Positions 35,706-44,625 are shown, counted from the first letter of the stretch. The stretch is DNA of 64,000 nucleotides from Hyphomicrobiales bacterium (GCA_016185205.1 JACPOA010000012.1:1-64000); one strand, 5' to 3'. The notes: generated from the sequence alone by a model not told the origin. Made by a program: numbers and translations.

Positions 35706-38390
35706 ATGCCCCCCGATTCGAACAAAAACGAGCGCTATAACGCCCGCGCGGCCGAGGCCCGCTGGCAAAAGACGTGGGACCAGCGCGGCATCTACGCCAC
35801 CCAAAACTCCGATCCCAGGCCCAAATATTACGTCCTTGAGATGTTCCCCTACCCGTCGGGGCGCATCCACATGGGCCACGTGCGCAACTACACCATGGGC
35901 GACGTGGTGGCGCGCACCAAACGCGCACAGGGCTTCGCCGTGCTGCACCCGATGGGCTGGGACGCCTTCGGCATGCCGGCGGAGAACGCCGCCATCGACC
36001 GCAAGGTGCATCCCAAGGAATGGACCTACGACAACATCGCGGCGATGAAGAAGCAGCTCCAATCCATGGGGCTGTCGCTCGACTGGGCGCGCGAGATCGC
36101 GACCTGCGATCCGTCCTACTACAAGCACCAGCAGAAAATGTTTCTCGACTTCCTCAAGGCCGGGCTGGTCGAGCGCAAGCAGTCGAAGGTGAACTGGGAC
36201 CCGGTCGACCACACCGTGCTCGCCAACGAGCAGGTGATCGACGGCCGCGGCTGGCGCTCGGGCGCCGAGGTCGAGCAGCGCGAGCTCACCCAGTGGTTCT
36301 TCAAGATCAGCGATTATTCCGAGGACCTGCTGGCCGCGCTCGACCGACTCGATCGCTGGCCGGAAAAAGTCCGGCTGATGCAGAAGAACTGGATCGGCAA
36401 GTCGGAAGGCTTGACGCTGCGCTTCATGCTCGATCCCAATTCTTTGACGAACTTGAGCGCGCCCAACCAAGAAAACGAGCTGGAGATTTTCACCACAAGG
36501 CCGGACACTCTGTTCGGCGCCAAGTTCATGGCGCTGTCGCCCGATCATCCGCTCAGCCTTGCGGCGGCGGCGAAGAACCCGAAGCTCGCGACCTTCATCG
36601 CCGAGTGCAAGAAGATGGGCACCGCGCAGGCCGAGATCGACACCGCCGAGAAGCTCGGTTTCGATACCGGCATCAAGGCGATCCATCCGTTCGATCCGAA
36701 CTGGAAACTGCCGGTCTACGTCGCCAATTTCATTTTGATGGAATACGGCACCGGCGCCATCTTCGGCTGCCCGGCGCACGACCAGCGCGACTTGGATTTC
36801 GTCAACAAATACGGCCTCGGCAATACGCCGGTGGTGTGCCCGGACGGGCAGGACCCGAAGACCTTCGTCATCACCACCACCGCCTATGACGGCGACGGCC
36901 GCATGATCAATTCGCGCTTCCTCGACGGCATGAGCATCGAGGAGGCCAAGGAAGAAGTGGCCAAGCGGCTGGAGCGCGAGACGCGCCCCCTCCCTACCCC
37001 TCCCCCGCAAGCGGGGGAGGGAAGGGTGGGGGTCGCGCAGCGCCAGGTCAATTACCGCCTGCGCGACTGGGGCATTTCGCGTCAGCGCTATTGGGGCTGT
37101 CCGATCCCGATCATCCATTGCGAAAAATGCGGCGTGGTGGGCGTGCCGGAAAAAGATCTGCCGGTGACGCTGCCGGAGGACGTCAGTTTCGACAGACCGG
37201 GCAACCCGCTCGATCGCCATCCGACCTGGAAGAACGTCACGTGTCCCACGTGCCATGGCCCGGCGCGGCGCGAGACCGACACCATGGACACCTTCGTGGA
37301 TTCGTCCTGGTACTTCATCCGCTTCACCGATCCGTGGAACGCCAAAGCGCCGACCGATGCCAAGGTCGCCAATGCCTGGATGCCGGTCGATCAATATATC
37401 GGCGGCATCGAGCACGCCATCCTACATCTGCTGTATTCGCGCTTCTTTACGCGCGCCATGCACAAGACCGGCCACGTCGGCATGGATGAGCCGTTCGCCG
37501 GCCTGTTCACGCAGGGCATGGTGGTGCACGAAACCTACCGCAGCAAAAGCGGCGATTGGGTCGAGCCCGCCAACGTCAAGATAGAAGGCATGGGCGACGC
37601 GCGACGCGCCACGCTGGCCGCCACCGGCGAGCCGATCGAGATCGGCTCGATCGAGAAGATGTCGAAGTCGAAGAAGAACACCATCGACCCTGACGACATC
37701 ATCGCCGCCTACGGCGCCGACACCGCGCGCTGGTTCATGCTGTCCGACTCGCCGCCCGAGCGCGACGTGATCTGGACCGAGGAAGGCGTACAGGGCGCCT
37801 GGCGCTTCGTGCAGCGGCTGTGGCGGCTGGTGGGCGAGATCGCGGACATCAAGGCGCCGGCGACGCGGCCAGCGGTCTTCAGCGAGCAGGCGCTGGTGGT
37901 GCGCAAGGCCGCCCACCGCGCGCTCAACAACGTCTCCGACGACATCGCGCGCCTGCGCTTCAACCGCTGCGTCGCGCATATCTACGAATGCGCCAATGCG
38001 CTCTCCGACGCCATCGGCGCGGTCGAAACCGCCCCCGGCCCCGACCTGGCCTGGGCCTTGCGCGAATCGGGCGACATTCTGGTGGCGCTGTTCCACCCGA
38101 TGATGCCGCATCTGGCCGAGGAATGCTGGCAGGCGCTCGGCCACAAGACCCTGGTGGCGACCGAGGCCTGGCCCGTCGTTGAGCCCGATCTGCTGGTCGA
38201 AAACACCATCACTTTGCCGGTCCAGATCAACGGCAAGAAGCGCGCCGACGTCACCGTGCCGCGGGAGGCTGGAGAAACCGAGATTAAGGCTGCCGTTCTG
38301 GCCCTCGATGCGGTAAAAAGGGCGCTGGACGGCAAAAGCCCGAAAAAGGTCATTGTCGTCCCGCAGAGGATCGTCAATGTCGTGGCCTGA
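35706..38390 (+). CDS. leuS: Leucyl-tRNA synthetase with a 17-codon repeat insert
   Basis: An 894-residue class I synthetase. HIGH is H55-M-G-H58 and KMSKS is K651-M-S-K-S655. The CP1 editing domain (about 220-420) includes [18 protein letters not shown] and an intact editing region. Residues 427-443 (RPLPTPPPQ...GRVGV) are encoded by a palindromic repeat at 36984-37034. They sit just before [25 protein letters not shown], at the junction where CP1 returns to the catalytic core. The frame is kept and all catalytic motifs are intact, so the enzyme should work. It overlaps lptE by 14 bp. Confidence 0.96.
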   Translation: MPPDSNKNERYNARAAEARWQKTWDQRGIYATQNSDPRPKYYVLEMFPYPSGRIHMGHVRNYTMGDVVARTKRAQGFAVLHPMGWDAFGMPAENAAIDRKVHPKEWTYDNIAAMKKQLQSMGLSLDWAREIATCDPSYYKHQQKMFLDFLKAGLVERKQSKVNWDPVDHTVLANEQVIDGRGWRSGAEVEQRELTQWFFKISDYSEDLLAALDRLDRWPEKVRLMQKNWIGKSEGLTLRFMLDPNSLTNLSAPNQENELEIFTTRPDTLFGAKFMALSPDHPLSLAAAAKNPKLATFIAECKKMGTAQAEIDTAEKLGFDTGIKAIHPFDPNWKLPVYVANFILMEYGTGAIFGCPAHDQRDLDFVNKYGLGNTPVVCPDGQDPKTFVITTTAYDGDGRMINSRFLDGMSIEEAKEEVAKRLERETRPLPTPPPQAGEGRVGVAQRQVNYRLRDWGISRQRYWGCPIPIIHCEKCGVVGVPEKDLPVTLPEDVSFDRPGNPLDRHPTWKNVTCPTCHGPARRETDTMDTFVDSSWYFIRFTDPWNAKAPTDAKVANAWMPVDQYIGGIEHAILHLLYSRFFTRAMHKTGHVGMDEPFAGLFTQGMVVHETYRSKSGDWVEPANVKIEGMGDARRATLAATGEPIEIGSIEKMSKSKKNTIDPDDIIAAYGADTARWFMLSDSPPERDVIWTEEGVQGAWRFVQRLWRLVGEIADIKAPATRPAVFSEQALVVRKAAHRALNNVSDDIARLRFNRCVAHIYECANALSDAIGAVETAPGPDLAWALRESGDILVALFHPMMPHLAEECWQALGHKTLVATEAWPVVEPDLLVENTITLPVQINGKKRADVTVPREAGETEIKAAVLALDAVKRALDGKSPKKVIVVPQRIVNVVA
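36984..37034. repeat. 51-bp palindromic element inserted in frame in leuS
   Basis: Core hairpin CCTCCCCC-gcaa-GGGGGAGG with outer CCCCCTCCC against GGGTGGGGGTC. Length 51 bp, exactly 17 codons starting at a codon boundary. The central 28 bp are identical to the element in the yyaL homologue (55311-55364), and the reading frame of the insert is the same in both genes. Confidence 0.9.
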
Positions 38391-38940
38391 CCAATTGACT
38401 GGGAAATTGACCCGGATTTGCGCAGCGCTGGCGCTGGCCGGCCTCACCGCCGGCTGCTTCCAGCCGCTCTATGGCACCCAGTCGTCGGTCGGCGGCAAGA
38501 CCGGCGTCGGCGACAAGATGAGCGCCGTCGAGGTCGCGCCGATCGCGGCGCCCAACGGCACCCGGCTCGCGCGCGTCGGCGTCAATGTCCGCAACGAACT
38601 GATGTACCAGCTCACCGGCGGCGGCGCCGCGGCGGCGACCAACTACCGGCTCGATGTCAGGCTTTCCGCCACCAACCTGCAGGTGCTCGTGGACGTCAAC
38701 ACCGGGCGACCGGACATTCAGAACTACGGCATCGACGCTACCTATACGCTGACCGACATCACCAACGGCAAGAGGGTCGTCACCAGCACCACCTTCTCGC
38801 GCGTGTCCTACAATATTCCAGGCCAGCAGCAGCGCTTCGCCGGCGAGCGCGGCTTGCGCGATGCCGAAGACCGCGCCGCCAAGGTGATCGCGGAGCAAAT
38901 CCGCTCGCGGCTGGCGTCGTATTTCGCGGCGGGGACGTAA
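38377..38940 (+). CDS. lptE: LPS-assembly lipoprotein LptE
   Basis: A 187-residue outer-membrane lipoprotein; the lipobox LTAGC places the lipidated Cys at residue 27. It partners LptD for LPS insertion in the outer membrane. The position between leuS and holA is diagnostic for lptE across proteobacteria. ATG 38377 overlaps the leuS stop region by 14 bp. The mature part ([25 protein letters not shown], then [11 protein letters not shown]) agrees with the LptE pattern. Confidence 0.9.
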   Translation: MSWPDQLTGKLTRICAALALAGLTAGCFQPLYGTQSSVGGKTGVGDKMSAVEVAPIAAPNGTRLARVGVNVRNELMYQLTGGGAAAATNYRLDVRLSATNLQVLVDVNTGRPDIQNYGIDATYTLTDITNGKRVVTSTTFSRVSYNIPGQQQRFAGERGLRDAEDRAAKVIAEQIRSRLASYFAAGT

Positions 38941-38943
38941 GGT

Positions 38944-39064
38944 CCGTCATCCTGAGAGGCTGTGAATCTTTCGATTTTGGCGATTTTGGCATGAGTCAAA
39001 TCAATGACTTACGAGCACCAAAATCGCAGAAATCAAATAAATTCACACGCTCTCAGGGTGACGG
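38944..39064. repeat. 121-bp long inverted repeat between lptE and holA
   Basis: Left arm CCGTCATCCTGAGAGGCTG and right arm CTCTCAGGGTGACGG pair with GTGAAT/ATTCAC and then CGATTTTGG/CCAAAATCG inside, around a 40-bp centre. It is much less GC-rich than the other repeats. It may form a long hairpin that separates lptE from holA transcripts. Confidence 0.75.
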
Positions 39065-39087
39065 ATCAAAGGGCGCGCAGAACTCTA

Positions 39088-40119
39088 ATGACCGCCATCA
39101 AATCCTCCGACGTTGATCGCTTCATCGCGCGGCCCGACCCTAGCCTGCCGATCGTGCTGGTGTTCGGGCCCGACGCCGGCCTGGTGCGCGAGCGCGTCGA
39201 TGCGTTGGTGCGAGCGTCGGTCGACGATCCGAACGATCCATTCGCGCTCGCGCGCATCGAGGGCGAGGATCTCGCCGGCAATCCGGCGCGGCTGGTGGAG
39301 GAAGCGCACACGGTGCCGCTGTTCGGCGGCCGCCGCGCCGTGCTGGTGAAGGCCGGCTCGCGCAACATCGCCGCCGCGGTCGAGACGGTGATCGCATCGC
39401 CGTCGAACGAATGCCGCGTCATCATCGAGGCCGGCGACCTGCGCAAGACCGCGCCGCTGCGTACGCTGTGCGAGAAGGCCAAGGTCGCGGCCGCGCTGCC
39501 GTGCTACGCCGACAATGAGCGCGACCTGGCGCGGCTGATCGACGAGGAGATGCGCGCTTCCAGCCTCACGATCGCGCCGGACGCGCGCGCGGCGTTGCTC
39601 GCGCTGCTCGGCGGCGACCGGCTGGCCTCGCGCAACGAGATCCGCAAGCTCACGCTCTATGCCAAGGGTGCCGCGCGCATCGAGCTCGCCGACGTCATGG
39701 CGGTGGTGGCCGATGCCTCGGCGCTGGCGCTCGACGGCGTGATCGACGCCGCCTTCGCCGGCCGCACGGCGGAAGTGGAAACCGAATTCAGCAAAGCGCG
39801 CGCCGGCGGCTCGTCGCCGGCCGCGATCGTTTCGGCGGCGATCCGCCAGGTCTCGAATCTGCACAAGATGAAGCTGGCGGTGGACAGCGGCGACAGCATC
39901 GAATTCGCCATGAAGCGCGGGGCGCCGCCGGTGCATTTCACGCGCGAAAAGCCGGTCGGCGAAGCGCTGCGCGTCTGGGCGCCGGCGCGGCTGCTGCGCG
40001 CCATGGAGCAGCTGGCGGAAGCTTCCCTCGACATGCGGCGCAATGCCGCGCTGGCCGAGACGATCGCGCAGCGCACGCTGCTGTCAATCGCCGTCAGCGC
40101 GCGGCGACAGGATTCTTGA
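39088..40119 (+). CDS. holA: DNA polymerase III delta subunit
   Basis: A 343-residue HolA protein of the clamp-loader complex. It starts MTAIKSSDVDRFI and shows the degenerate AAA+ region (VLVFGPDAGLVRERVDALV), PLFGGRRAVLVKAG and the C-terminal helical collar (LDMRRNAALAETIAQRTLLSIA). Placed after lptE as in most proteobacteria. ATG 39088 is used because the frame upstream lies within the inverted repeat. Confidence 0.92.
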   Translation: MTAIKSSDVDRFIARPDPSLPIVLVFGPDAGLVRERVDALVRASVDDPNDPFALARIEGEDLAGNPARLVEEAHTVPLFGGRRAVLVKAGSRNIAAAVETVIASPSNECRVIIEAGDLRKTAPLRTLCEKAKVAAALPCYADNERDLARLIDEEMRASSLTIAPDARAALLALLGGDRLASRNEIRKLTLYAKGAARIELADVMAVVADASALALDGVIDAAFAGRTAEVETEFSKARAGGSSPAAIVSAAIRQVSNLHKMKLAVDSGDSIEFAMKRGAPPVHFTREKPVGEALRVWAPARLLRAMEQLAEASLDMRRNAALAETIAQRTLLSIAVSARRQDS

Positions 40120-40188
40120 TCGCTTAACGATCAAATTCGAACGTCGGTTTTTAGACGGCGTCAATATTTTTGCATTAGTAAACGATCG

Positions 40189-40569
40189 ATGAACACAGCC
40201 GTCGGTGACATCGAACCCGGCCGGAACACGCTGAGGCTGCGCGCCGCGCGCCAGCGGCGCGAGGCGCGCGTCCGATTCTGGCGCGTGTTCGCGGTGTCGT
40301 CGTTCTTTGTCGTCGCGCTGGGCGCCAACCTGTATGTCGGCGCGGTGGTGATGATGGGGAATTTCGGCAATCCGTTCGAATCCGGCAAAGCCACGCACGG
40401 TTCGACCGCGCAAATCAAGCGCACGCTGTTCGACGGCACGTTCTGCCGCAACATCGTGTTCGACAACAACACGTCGCAATCGATTACCGACAGGGTCGAG
40501 CGTTGCGACAAGGTGCCCAGCCAGCCCAAGGGCAAGACCAGGACGCAGTTCAGCTGGGGCGGGCGATAG
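40189..40569 (+). CDS. Small single-pass membrane protein, hypothetical
   Basis: A 126-residue protein with an Arg-rich N-terminus, one membrane segment (about 33-56, VFAVSSFFVVALGANLYVGAVV) and a C-terminal domain of about 60 residues with two Cys (DGTFCRNIVFDNNTSQSITDRVERCDKV). Positive-inside rule suggests the Arg-rich end is cytoplasmic and the Cys-containing part periplasmic. I do not recognise the family. Single gene after holA. Confidence 0.75.
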   Translation: MNTAVGDIEPGRNTLRLRAARQRREARVRFWRVFAVSSFFVVALGANLYVGAVVMMGNFGNPFESGKATHGSTAQIKRTLFDGTFCRNIVFDNNTSQSITDRVERCDKVPSQPKGKTRTQFSWGGR

Positions 40570-40590
40570 CCGCCGGCCCGCGCACGAACC

Positions 40591-41496
40591 TCACAAACTC
40601 AGCTGATAACTCACCGCCACCCAGCGATAGCCGCCTTGCGCTTTCTCCACCCAGCCGATGCCGGGGAACGGGAAGTGAAAGCCGGCGAAGAACAGTTTGT
40701 CGGTCGCCAGCATGTCGAGGATGCGCCGGCGGGTGGCCACCGCTTTGTCCTTGTCGTCGTCCATCTCGAAATACCATTCCGGCCGCTGCACCGCCATCAC
40801 GTACTGGGTGCAGGTGTCGGCGGTAATCATGAAGCGTTTGCCTTGGCTCTCGACGTGGAAGGCCATCAATCCGGGCGAGTGTCCGGCGGCATCGATCGCG
40901 TGAATCCCCGGCACCACCTCGTCGCCCGGCTTGATGAAGGTGGAGCGGTCGGCGAGCGGTACGCAGATCTTCACGAACAGCTCGCGATTGAACTTGCGCG
41001 CCTCGCGTACGTTCTCGCCGCGCTTCCAGAAATCGAACTCGGCGGCGCCGAACACGTAGCGCGCGTTGCGGAACACCAGTTGGCCGGCCTCGACCAGCCC
41101 ACCGATGTGGTCGGGATGGCCGTGCGTGCTGACCACCACGTCGACGTCGTCCGGCTTGTAGCCGGCCTTGGCCAGCTGCGCGACCAGTTGGCCGGGCGGC
41201 AGCCGCTTGCTGAGCTGCTCGTATTCGCGCGACAGCGCGCCGTTGCCGGTGTCGAACAGCACCAGCTCGCGGCCGGTGTTCACCAGGGTCGGGATATAGG
41301 GATGCTCGAAGCGGTTGCTATCGATATGATTGGCGCGGGCGAGCGCGTGCACCGCCTCGGCCGAGGCATTGCCGCCGAAATTCGGATGCAGCCCCTCGCG
41401 CAGCGACTTGCCGTCCAGGAGAGTGGCGACCTCGAAGCCGCCCAGCTTGAAGCGGTAAATAGTCGGCTGCAGTTCGCCTTGCAGTGATGCGGGCAC
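40591..41496 (-). CDS. MBL-fold metallo-hydrolase
   Basis: A 301-residue metallo-beta-lactamase-fold protein with the zinc motif S-T-H-G-H-P-D-H-I-G-G near residue 135 and later the His in AAGHSPGLMAFHVE. The GTG at 41496 is preceded by GGGGAGGACAAG, a near-perfect Shine-Dalgarno sequence; the TTG 15 bp upstream is then the SD itself. Substrate unknown; lactonase or thiol hydrolase activities are usual in this class. Confidence 0.85.
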   Translation of the reverse strand: MPASLQGELQPTIYRFKLGGFEVATLLDGKSLREGLHPNFGGNASAEAVHALARANHIDSNRFEHPYIPTLVNTGRELVLFDTGNGALSREYEQLSKRLPPGQLVAQLAKAGYKPDDVDVVVSTHGHPDHIGGLVEAGQLVFRNARYVFGAAEFDFWKRGENVREARKFNRELFVKICVPLADRSTFIKPGDEVVPGIHAIDAAGHSPGLMAFHVESQGKRFMITADTCTQYVMAVQRPEWYFEMDDDKDKAVATRRRILDMLATDKLFFAGFHFPFPGIGWVEKAQGGYRWVAVSYQLSL

Positions 41497-41623
41497 CCTT
41501 GTCCTCCCCAACTGTCATGTCGCGTTGGCCGATCATAGCGGCGGCCGACGCGCGCGTAACCCCTGGCGCGGCGGCAAGCCTGCTCCTATGGTGCGGTGAC
41601 GCTCGCACACATGGGGGTGGTTG

Positions 41624-41845
41624 ATGGCCAAGAAAGCGCGCAAGAAATCCGCTGCGAAACGAGGCAAGAAATCCAAACCCGCGAAAAAGAAGAAAGCGGC
41701 CAAGCGCGTCACCAGGCGCAAGGCCAAACGGAAAACCATCGGCGAGCGGCTGTCGAGAGGCTATCACACCGTGGTCGACACCGTGAAAGGCACCGACCGG
41801 CTGCGCAACAAGCTGGAGCCGCCGGGCACCTCGGAAACCGCATAG
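41624..41845 (+). CDS. Small Lys/Arg-rich basic protein
   Basis: A 73-residue protein whose first half is almost entirely Lys, Arg and Ala (K-K-A-R-K-K, KRGKKSKPAKKKK), followed by a more ordered TIGERLSRGYHTVVDTVKGTDRLRNKLEPPG. It resembles a nucleic-acid-binding or histone-H1-like tail, but no function is known. GGGGGTGG precedes the ATG. Family 1 repeat copy D follows. Confidence 0.65.
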   Translation: MAKKARKKSAAKRGKKSKPAKKKKAAKRVTRRKAKRKTIGERLSRGYHTVVDTVKGTDRLRNKLEPPGTSETA

Positions 41846-41859
41846 CGTCAGCGTAGCAG

Positions 41860-41908
41860 GCGCATGATCCCGAAAAGTGGGAACCGGTTTTCGGAAAGGA
41901 TCATGCGC
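41860..41908. repeat. Palindromic repeat, family 1 copy D
   Basis: Arms GCGCATGATC and GATCATGCGC with the centre AAGTGGGAACCGGTTTTC. It lies between the basic-protein gene and a remnant of an SDR gene. Confidence 0.88.
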
Positions 41909-41913
41909 AAGCG

Positions 41914-42030
41914 CTAAAGCTGCCCCTGTCCGGTGGCGCGCCGCCGGACCTGGGCGTAGGTGCCGAGCTCGGTGAAGCCGCCGTCGACCGGCAGATCGAG
42001 CCCGGTCAGGATACCGGCTGTCAGACCTTG
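41914..42030 (-). pseudogene. C-terminal remnant of a short-chain dehydrogenase/reductase gene
   Basis: Reverse-strand translation from about 42030 reads AGILTGLDLPVDGGF followed by TELGTYAQVRRRATG and a stop at 41914. The TG-x2-LPVDGG tail is the typical C-terminus of SDR enzymes. The rest of the gene, including the Rossmann fold and the YxxxK site, is missing; the upstream sequence belongs to the next gene's start region. This is a decayed relic. Confidence 0.65.
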
Positions 42031-42046
42031 TTAAGCACAAGCGCCT

Positions 42047-42322
42047 ATGAGTCTGCCCATGAAAAAAGCCCTGCCGGAAACGATGTTCAACGAGCACGAT
42101 CAGCCCCGGCTGACCACGCTGCGCAATTGGGTGCTCGACCATAAGGTCACCGAAATCGAGATGAGCGAGCGGCAGTTCTGGAATTTCGCCCAGCTGCAGC
42201 CGGTCGCCGAGAAGCCGTGGACCACGTTCATGGGCCGCCAGTTGCGCGTGCCGAACATGCCGGAAGAGGCGCAACGGCAGCTTGGGGTTTTCGACATAAA
42301 AAACGGTCCGGGCGCCATTTGA
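42047..42322 (+). CDS. Hypothetical 91-residue protein
   Basis: Sequence MSLPMKKALPETMFNEH..., with W-rich QFWNFAQLQPVAEKPWTTFMG in the middle, no membrane segment and no Cys. I do not recognise the family. It starts 17 bp after the SDR relic ends. Codon use matches the genome, so it is probably a real gene. Confidence 0.55.
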   Translation: MSLPMKKALPETMFNEHDQPRLTTLRNWVLDHKVTEIEMSERQFWNFAQLQPVAEKPWTTFMGRQLRVPNMPEEAQRQLGVFDIKNGPGAI

Positions 42323-42341
42323 GCGCGCCCGCGGCGGCGCC

Positions 42342-42458
42342 TCAGGACTTGTAGCCGGTGCCGCCGCAGCGCTGACATTTCACTTTCTTGTCGCCCTGTT
42401 TGACCAGGCCTTTGCCTTCGCAGTTTTTGCACTTCGGTATTTTCTTGCCGGCCTGCAT
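42342..42458 (-). CDS. Tiny zinc-finger-like protein with two CXXC motifs
   Basis: A 38-residue protein, MQAGKKIPKCKNCEGKG then a Lys-rich turn, then CQRCGGTGYKS and stop. C-K-N-C-E-G-K-G and C-Q-R-C-G-G-T-G repeat the DnaJ-type CXXCXGXG zinc-binding module, here as a free-standing single zinc ribbon. The ATG at 42458 has GGGAGC 5 bp upstream. It faces the 91-residue gene tail to tail. It may be a minimal zinc-binding chaperone-like or RNA-binding peptide; function unknown. Confidence 0.68.
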   Translation of the reverse strand: MQAGKKIPKCKNCEGKGLVKQGDKKVKCQRCGGTGYKS

Positions 42459-42545
42459 GGTCGCTCCCATGATAAAAGCCGGTGCTTACGCCCCGGCGAC
42501 GGCGAATGCTAGGTTCGCGGGCGTGGCATTGCCGCGTCCTCAGCC

Positions 42546-42947
42546 ATGCGAAAGCGACTCATGCTCCTGGTCAAAACCTACCTCGATAAAAGCGCCATTC
42601 ATGGGCTCGGCGTCTTTGCCGGCCAATTCATCCGCAAGGGCACGAAAATCTGGCGCTACGTCGAGGGCTTCGACCGCGCCTACTCGCTTAAAGCTTTTGC
42701 CAGGCTGCCGAAACCGGCGCGTGACTACATCAGGTTCCACGGCTATCGGGTGGACGGCGAAATCATTCTGACCGGCGACCACGATTGCCACATGAATCAT
42801 TCCGACGATGCCAACACCTATCTGCACAACGGCTACGCCATCGCGCGCCGCGCCATCGCCAAGGGCGCCGAGATCACCAACGATTATCGCGAATTCGAGC
42901 CGGGCTTTTGCGCGGCGTTCCTGCGGAAGAAAGAGCGGCGCCGCTAG
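42546..42947 (+). CDS. SET domain-containing protein
   Basis: A 133-residue minimal SET-fold protein. N-terminus TYLDKSAIHGLGVFAGQFIRKGTKIWRYVEGFD matches SET motif I, and HMNHSDDANTYL plus the later GAEITNDYREFE match the N-H-S and D-Y motifs for cofactor and substrate. Bacterial SET proteins are often lysine methyltransferases with unknown targets. It converges with the DoxX gene; the stop codons almost touch. Confidence 0.83.
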   Translation: MRKRLMLLVKTYLDKSAIHGLGVFAGQFIRKGTKIWRYVEGFDRAYSLKAFARLPKPARDYIRFHGYRVDGEIILTGDHDCHMNHSDDANTYLHNGYAIARRAIAKGAEITNDYREFEPGFCAAFLRKKERRR

Positions 42948-43405
42948 TTGCGCCGGCGCAGCCAGCCGTCGAGGCTGAAGCGTCCGGCGCCGCAGACGAA
43001 CAGGAAAAGGAATCCGCCCTGCATCGCCATGTTCTTGTAGAAACTCGAATCCTGCGCGCGCCGCACGGCCACGTCGGTGAAGGTCCAATAGCGGTGCGAG
43101 CTGAAGGTCGCCACCAGCATGAACACCGTCATCGCCAGCACGACGTAGCGGGTGGCGAGGCCGAGGATCAGCGCGATGCCGCCGAAGAATTCCACCGGCA
43201 CGGCAATATAGGCGAGCCAAGGATACAACCCGCGCACCGGGAAGGTGTTGGCATAGGCGGGAATATCAAAGATTTTGCCGTAGCCGCTGCGCACGAAGAT
43301 CCAGCCGAGCAGGATACGACCCACCAGCAAAACGAAATCGGATGTAACGTTGGCGAGCTGATCGGCGCCCGACAGCGCGGGATGCGAACTACTCTGCATG
43401 CTCAT
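42944..43405 (-). CDS. DoxX family membrane protein
   Basis: A 153-residue integral membrane protein with four predicted helices (FVLLVGRILLGWIFVRSGYGKIF, AYIAVPVEFFGGIALILGLA, VVLAMTVFMLVATF, GGFLFLFVCGAGRFSLD). DoxX proteins are linked to quinone or thiol redox processes; the exact role is unknown. GTAACGTTGG-type upstream region overlaps nothing. Its end overlaps the SET gene's stop codon by 4 bp. Confidence 0.85.
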   Translation of the reverse strand: MSMQSSSHPALSGADQLANVTSDFVLLVGRILLGWIFVRSGYGKIFDIPAYANTFPVRGLYPWLAYIAVPVEFFGGIALILGLATRYVVLAMTVFMLVATFSSHRYWTFTDVAVRRAQDSSFYKNMAMQGGFLFLFVCGAGRFSLDGWLRRRN

Positions 43406-43611
43406 GAGGTGCCCCGGTTACGGTGGCGCAGCTTGCGTTGCGTCCCCTCGGTAACAACAATGACGACGCCTGTTTATTCCATTGGTTGCGGCGGTCCAAC
43501 GCGCCGAAAGCGCACACCGCACTAAATACCGTCCGCTGTGCGCCGGTGGGGATTGCCGCTAGAATCCAGGCCGGCGGGGAACCTGCGGGGGCGAGCCGAA
43601 CGGAGAGCAGC

Positions 43612-43980
43612 ATGATCGCGGTGATTTTTGAGGTGTGGCCGGCGCAGGGCCGCAAGGACGACTACCTTGGGATCGCGGCCGCCTTGCGCGACGATCTCAG
43701 CCGGATCGACGGTTTCATTTCGGTCGAACGTTTTCAGAGCATCACCGATCCGAACAAGCTGCTGTCGCTGTCGTTCTGGCGCGATGAAGAGGCTGTGAAA
43801 CAATGGCGCAACCAGGCGCACCACCGCGCCAGCCAAGCACAGGGACGCGCCGGGATTTTCGCCGAGTACCGGCTGCGTGTCGCCGCGGTGCTGCGCGATT
43901 ACGGCCTGACCGATCGCGCCGCGGCGCCGGATGATTCGAAGGCGGTGCACGATGCGCAACCTCTCCCCGCCTCATCCTGA
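43612..43980 (+). CDS. ABM-domain (antibiotic biosynthesis monooxygenase-like) protein
   Basis: A 122-residue ferredoxin-like-fold protein. MIAVIFEVWPAQGRKDDYLGIAAAL and FISVERFQSITDPNKLLSLSFWRDEEAVKQW are the usual ABM pattern; the terminal 25 residues are disordered and include bases of a palindromic repeat, which gives the stop codon. These proteins range from quinone monooxygenases to heme-degrading enzymes; substrate unknown. ATG 43612 follows GGAGAGCAGC. Confidence 0.82.
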   Translation: MIAVIFEVWPAQGRKDDYLGIAAALRDDLSRIDGFISVERFQSITDPNKLLSLSFWRDEEAVKQWRNQAHHRASQAQGRAGIFAEYRLRVAAVLRDYGLTDRAAAPDDSKAVHDAQPLPASS

Positions 43981-44025
43981 GGAGCCCGCCGAAGCGTTCA
44001 GCGAAGGCGGGTGTCTCGAAGGATG
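43970..44025. repeat. Palindromic repeat covering the stop codon of the ABM gene
   Basis: CCTCATCCTGAGGAGC pairs with TCTCGAAGGATG-type sequence around GCCCGCCGAAGCGTTC. This is a common type of intergenic repeat in Hyphomicrobiales. It encodes the last residues (ASS) and the TGA of the ABM-domain gene. Confidence 0.75.
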
Positions 44026-44061
44026 TGGCGGTTTACGCCTTCGGCTAACCCGCCCTACGCG

Positions 44062-44352
44062 CTACGGCGTATGAAGGTCATCGTCGCGCGCACTATGGTG
44101 GACGTACAGAATCTCGACGCGGTCGGATAACACACGGTAGAATATTTTATACGGATAGCGGATGAACGGGACGCTGCGGATATTCGGCCGCTGCACGACT
44201 TCCTGCGCGCTCTCCGGCCAGGTGCCGATACGAGTCACGATGGTGCGCAGGCGCGTCTCGAACGGGCTGTAAACGCCCGGATAATTTGCCGAAATGAACT
44301 GGAGAATCTCGTCGAGATCGCGCAACGCGTCGTCCGTGTAGACGACCTTCAT
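44062..44352 (-). CDS. RelE/ParE-family toxin
   Basis: A 96-residue RelE/ParE superfamily protein: MKVVYTDDALRDLDEILQFISANYP at the N-terminus, and RYPYKIFYRVLSDRVEILYVHHSARD at the C-terminus, which carries the conserved Arg/Tyr. It either cleaves mRNA on ribosomes or inhibits gyrase; the sequence does not decide. It starts with ATG 44352 and overlaps the antitoxin stop by 4 bp (ATGA). Confidence 0.87.
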   Translation of the reverse strand: MKVVYTDDALRDLDEILQFISANYPGVYSPFETRLRTIVTRIGTWPESAQEVVQRPNIRSVPFIRYPYKIFYRVLSDRVEILYVHHSARDDDLHTP

Positions 44353-44585
44353 GCCGGCCGGTGTTTGGCAATGACGGCTTCGACCTGATCGTCGGTCGCA
44401 AAGCGGCCCTCACGCGCGGCTTTCAGGCCGCGGTCGATGCCGGCAAGCTCGGCCGGCGTCGCATGATACTTGCCCTCGCGCAGTTCATGGTCGATCTCGA
44501 GCGCGAGTTCGGCCAGCATATCCTGCGCATGCTGCGGCCAAGCTTCCACGCGGTGAAGCGCATCCTTGAGGGTCTTCGCGGTCAT
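44349..44585 (-). CDS. Antitoxin of the RelE/ParE-type module
   Basis: A 78-residue acidic protein upstream of, and overlapping, the toxin gene. The N-terminal half (TLKDALHRVEAWPQHAQDMLAELALEIDHEL) is helical; the end has GRFATDDQVEAVIAKHRPA. It fits the size and position of an antitoxin, with the fold not certain. ATG 44585 is preceded by the AT-rich TATATTAAAAGC. Confidence 0.78.
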   Translation of the reverse strand: MTAKTLKDALHRVEAWPQHAQDMLAELALEIDHELREGKYHATPAELAGIDRGLKAAREGRFATDDQVEAVIAKHRPA

Positions 44586-44625
44586 GCTTTTAATATAACA
44601 TACGTGCGTCGGCTTGCCATAGCTC

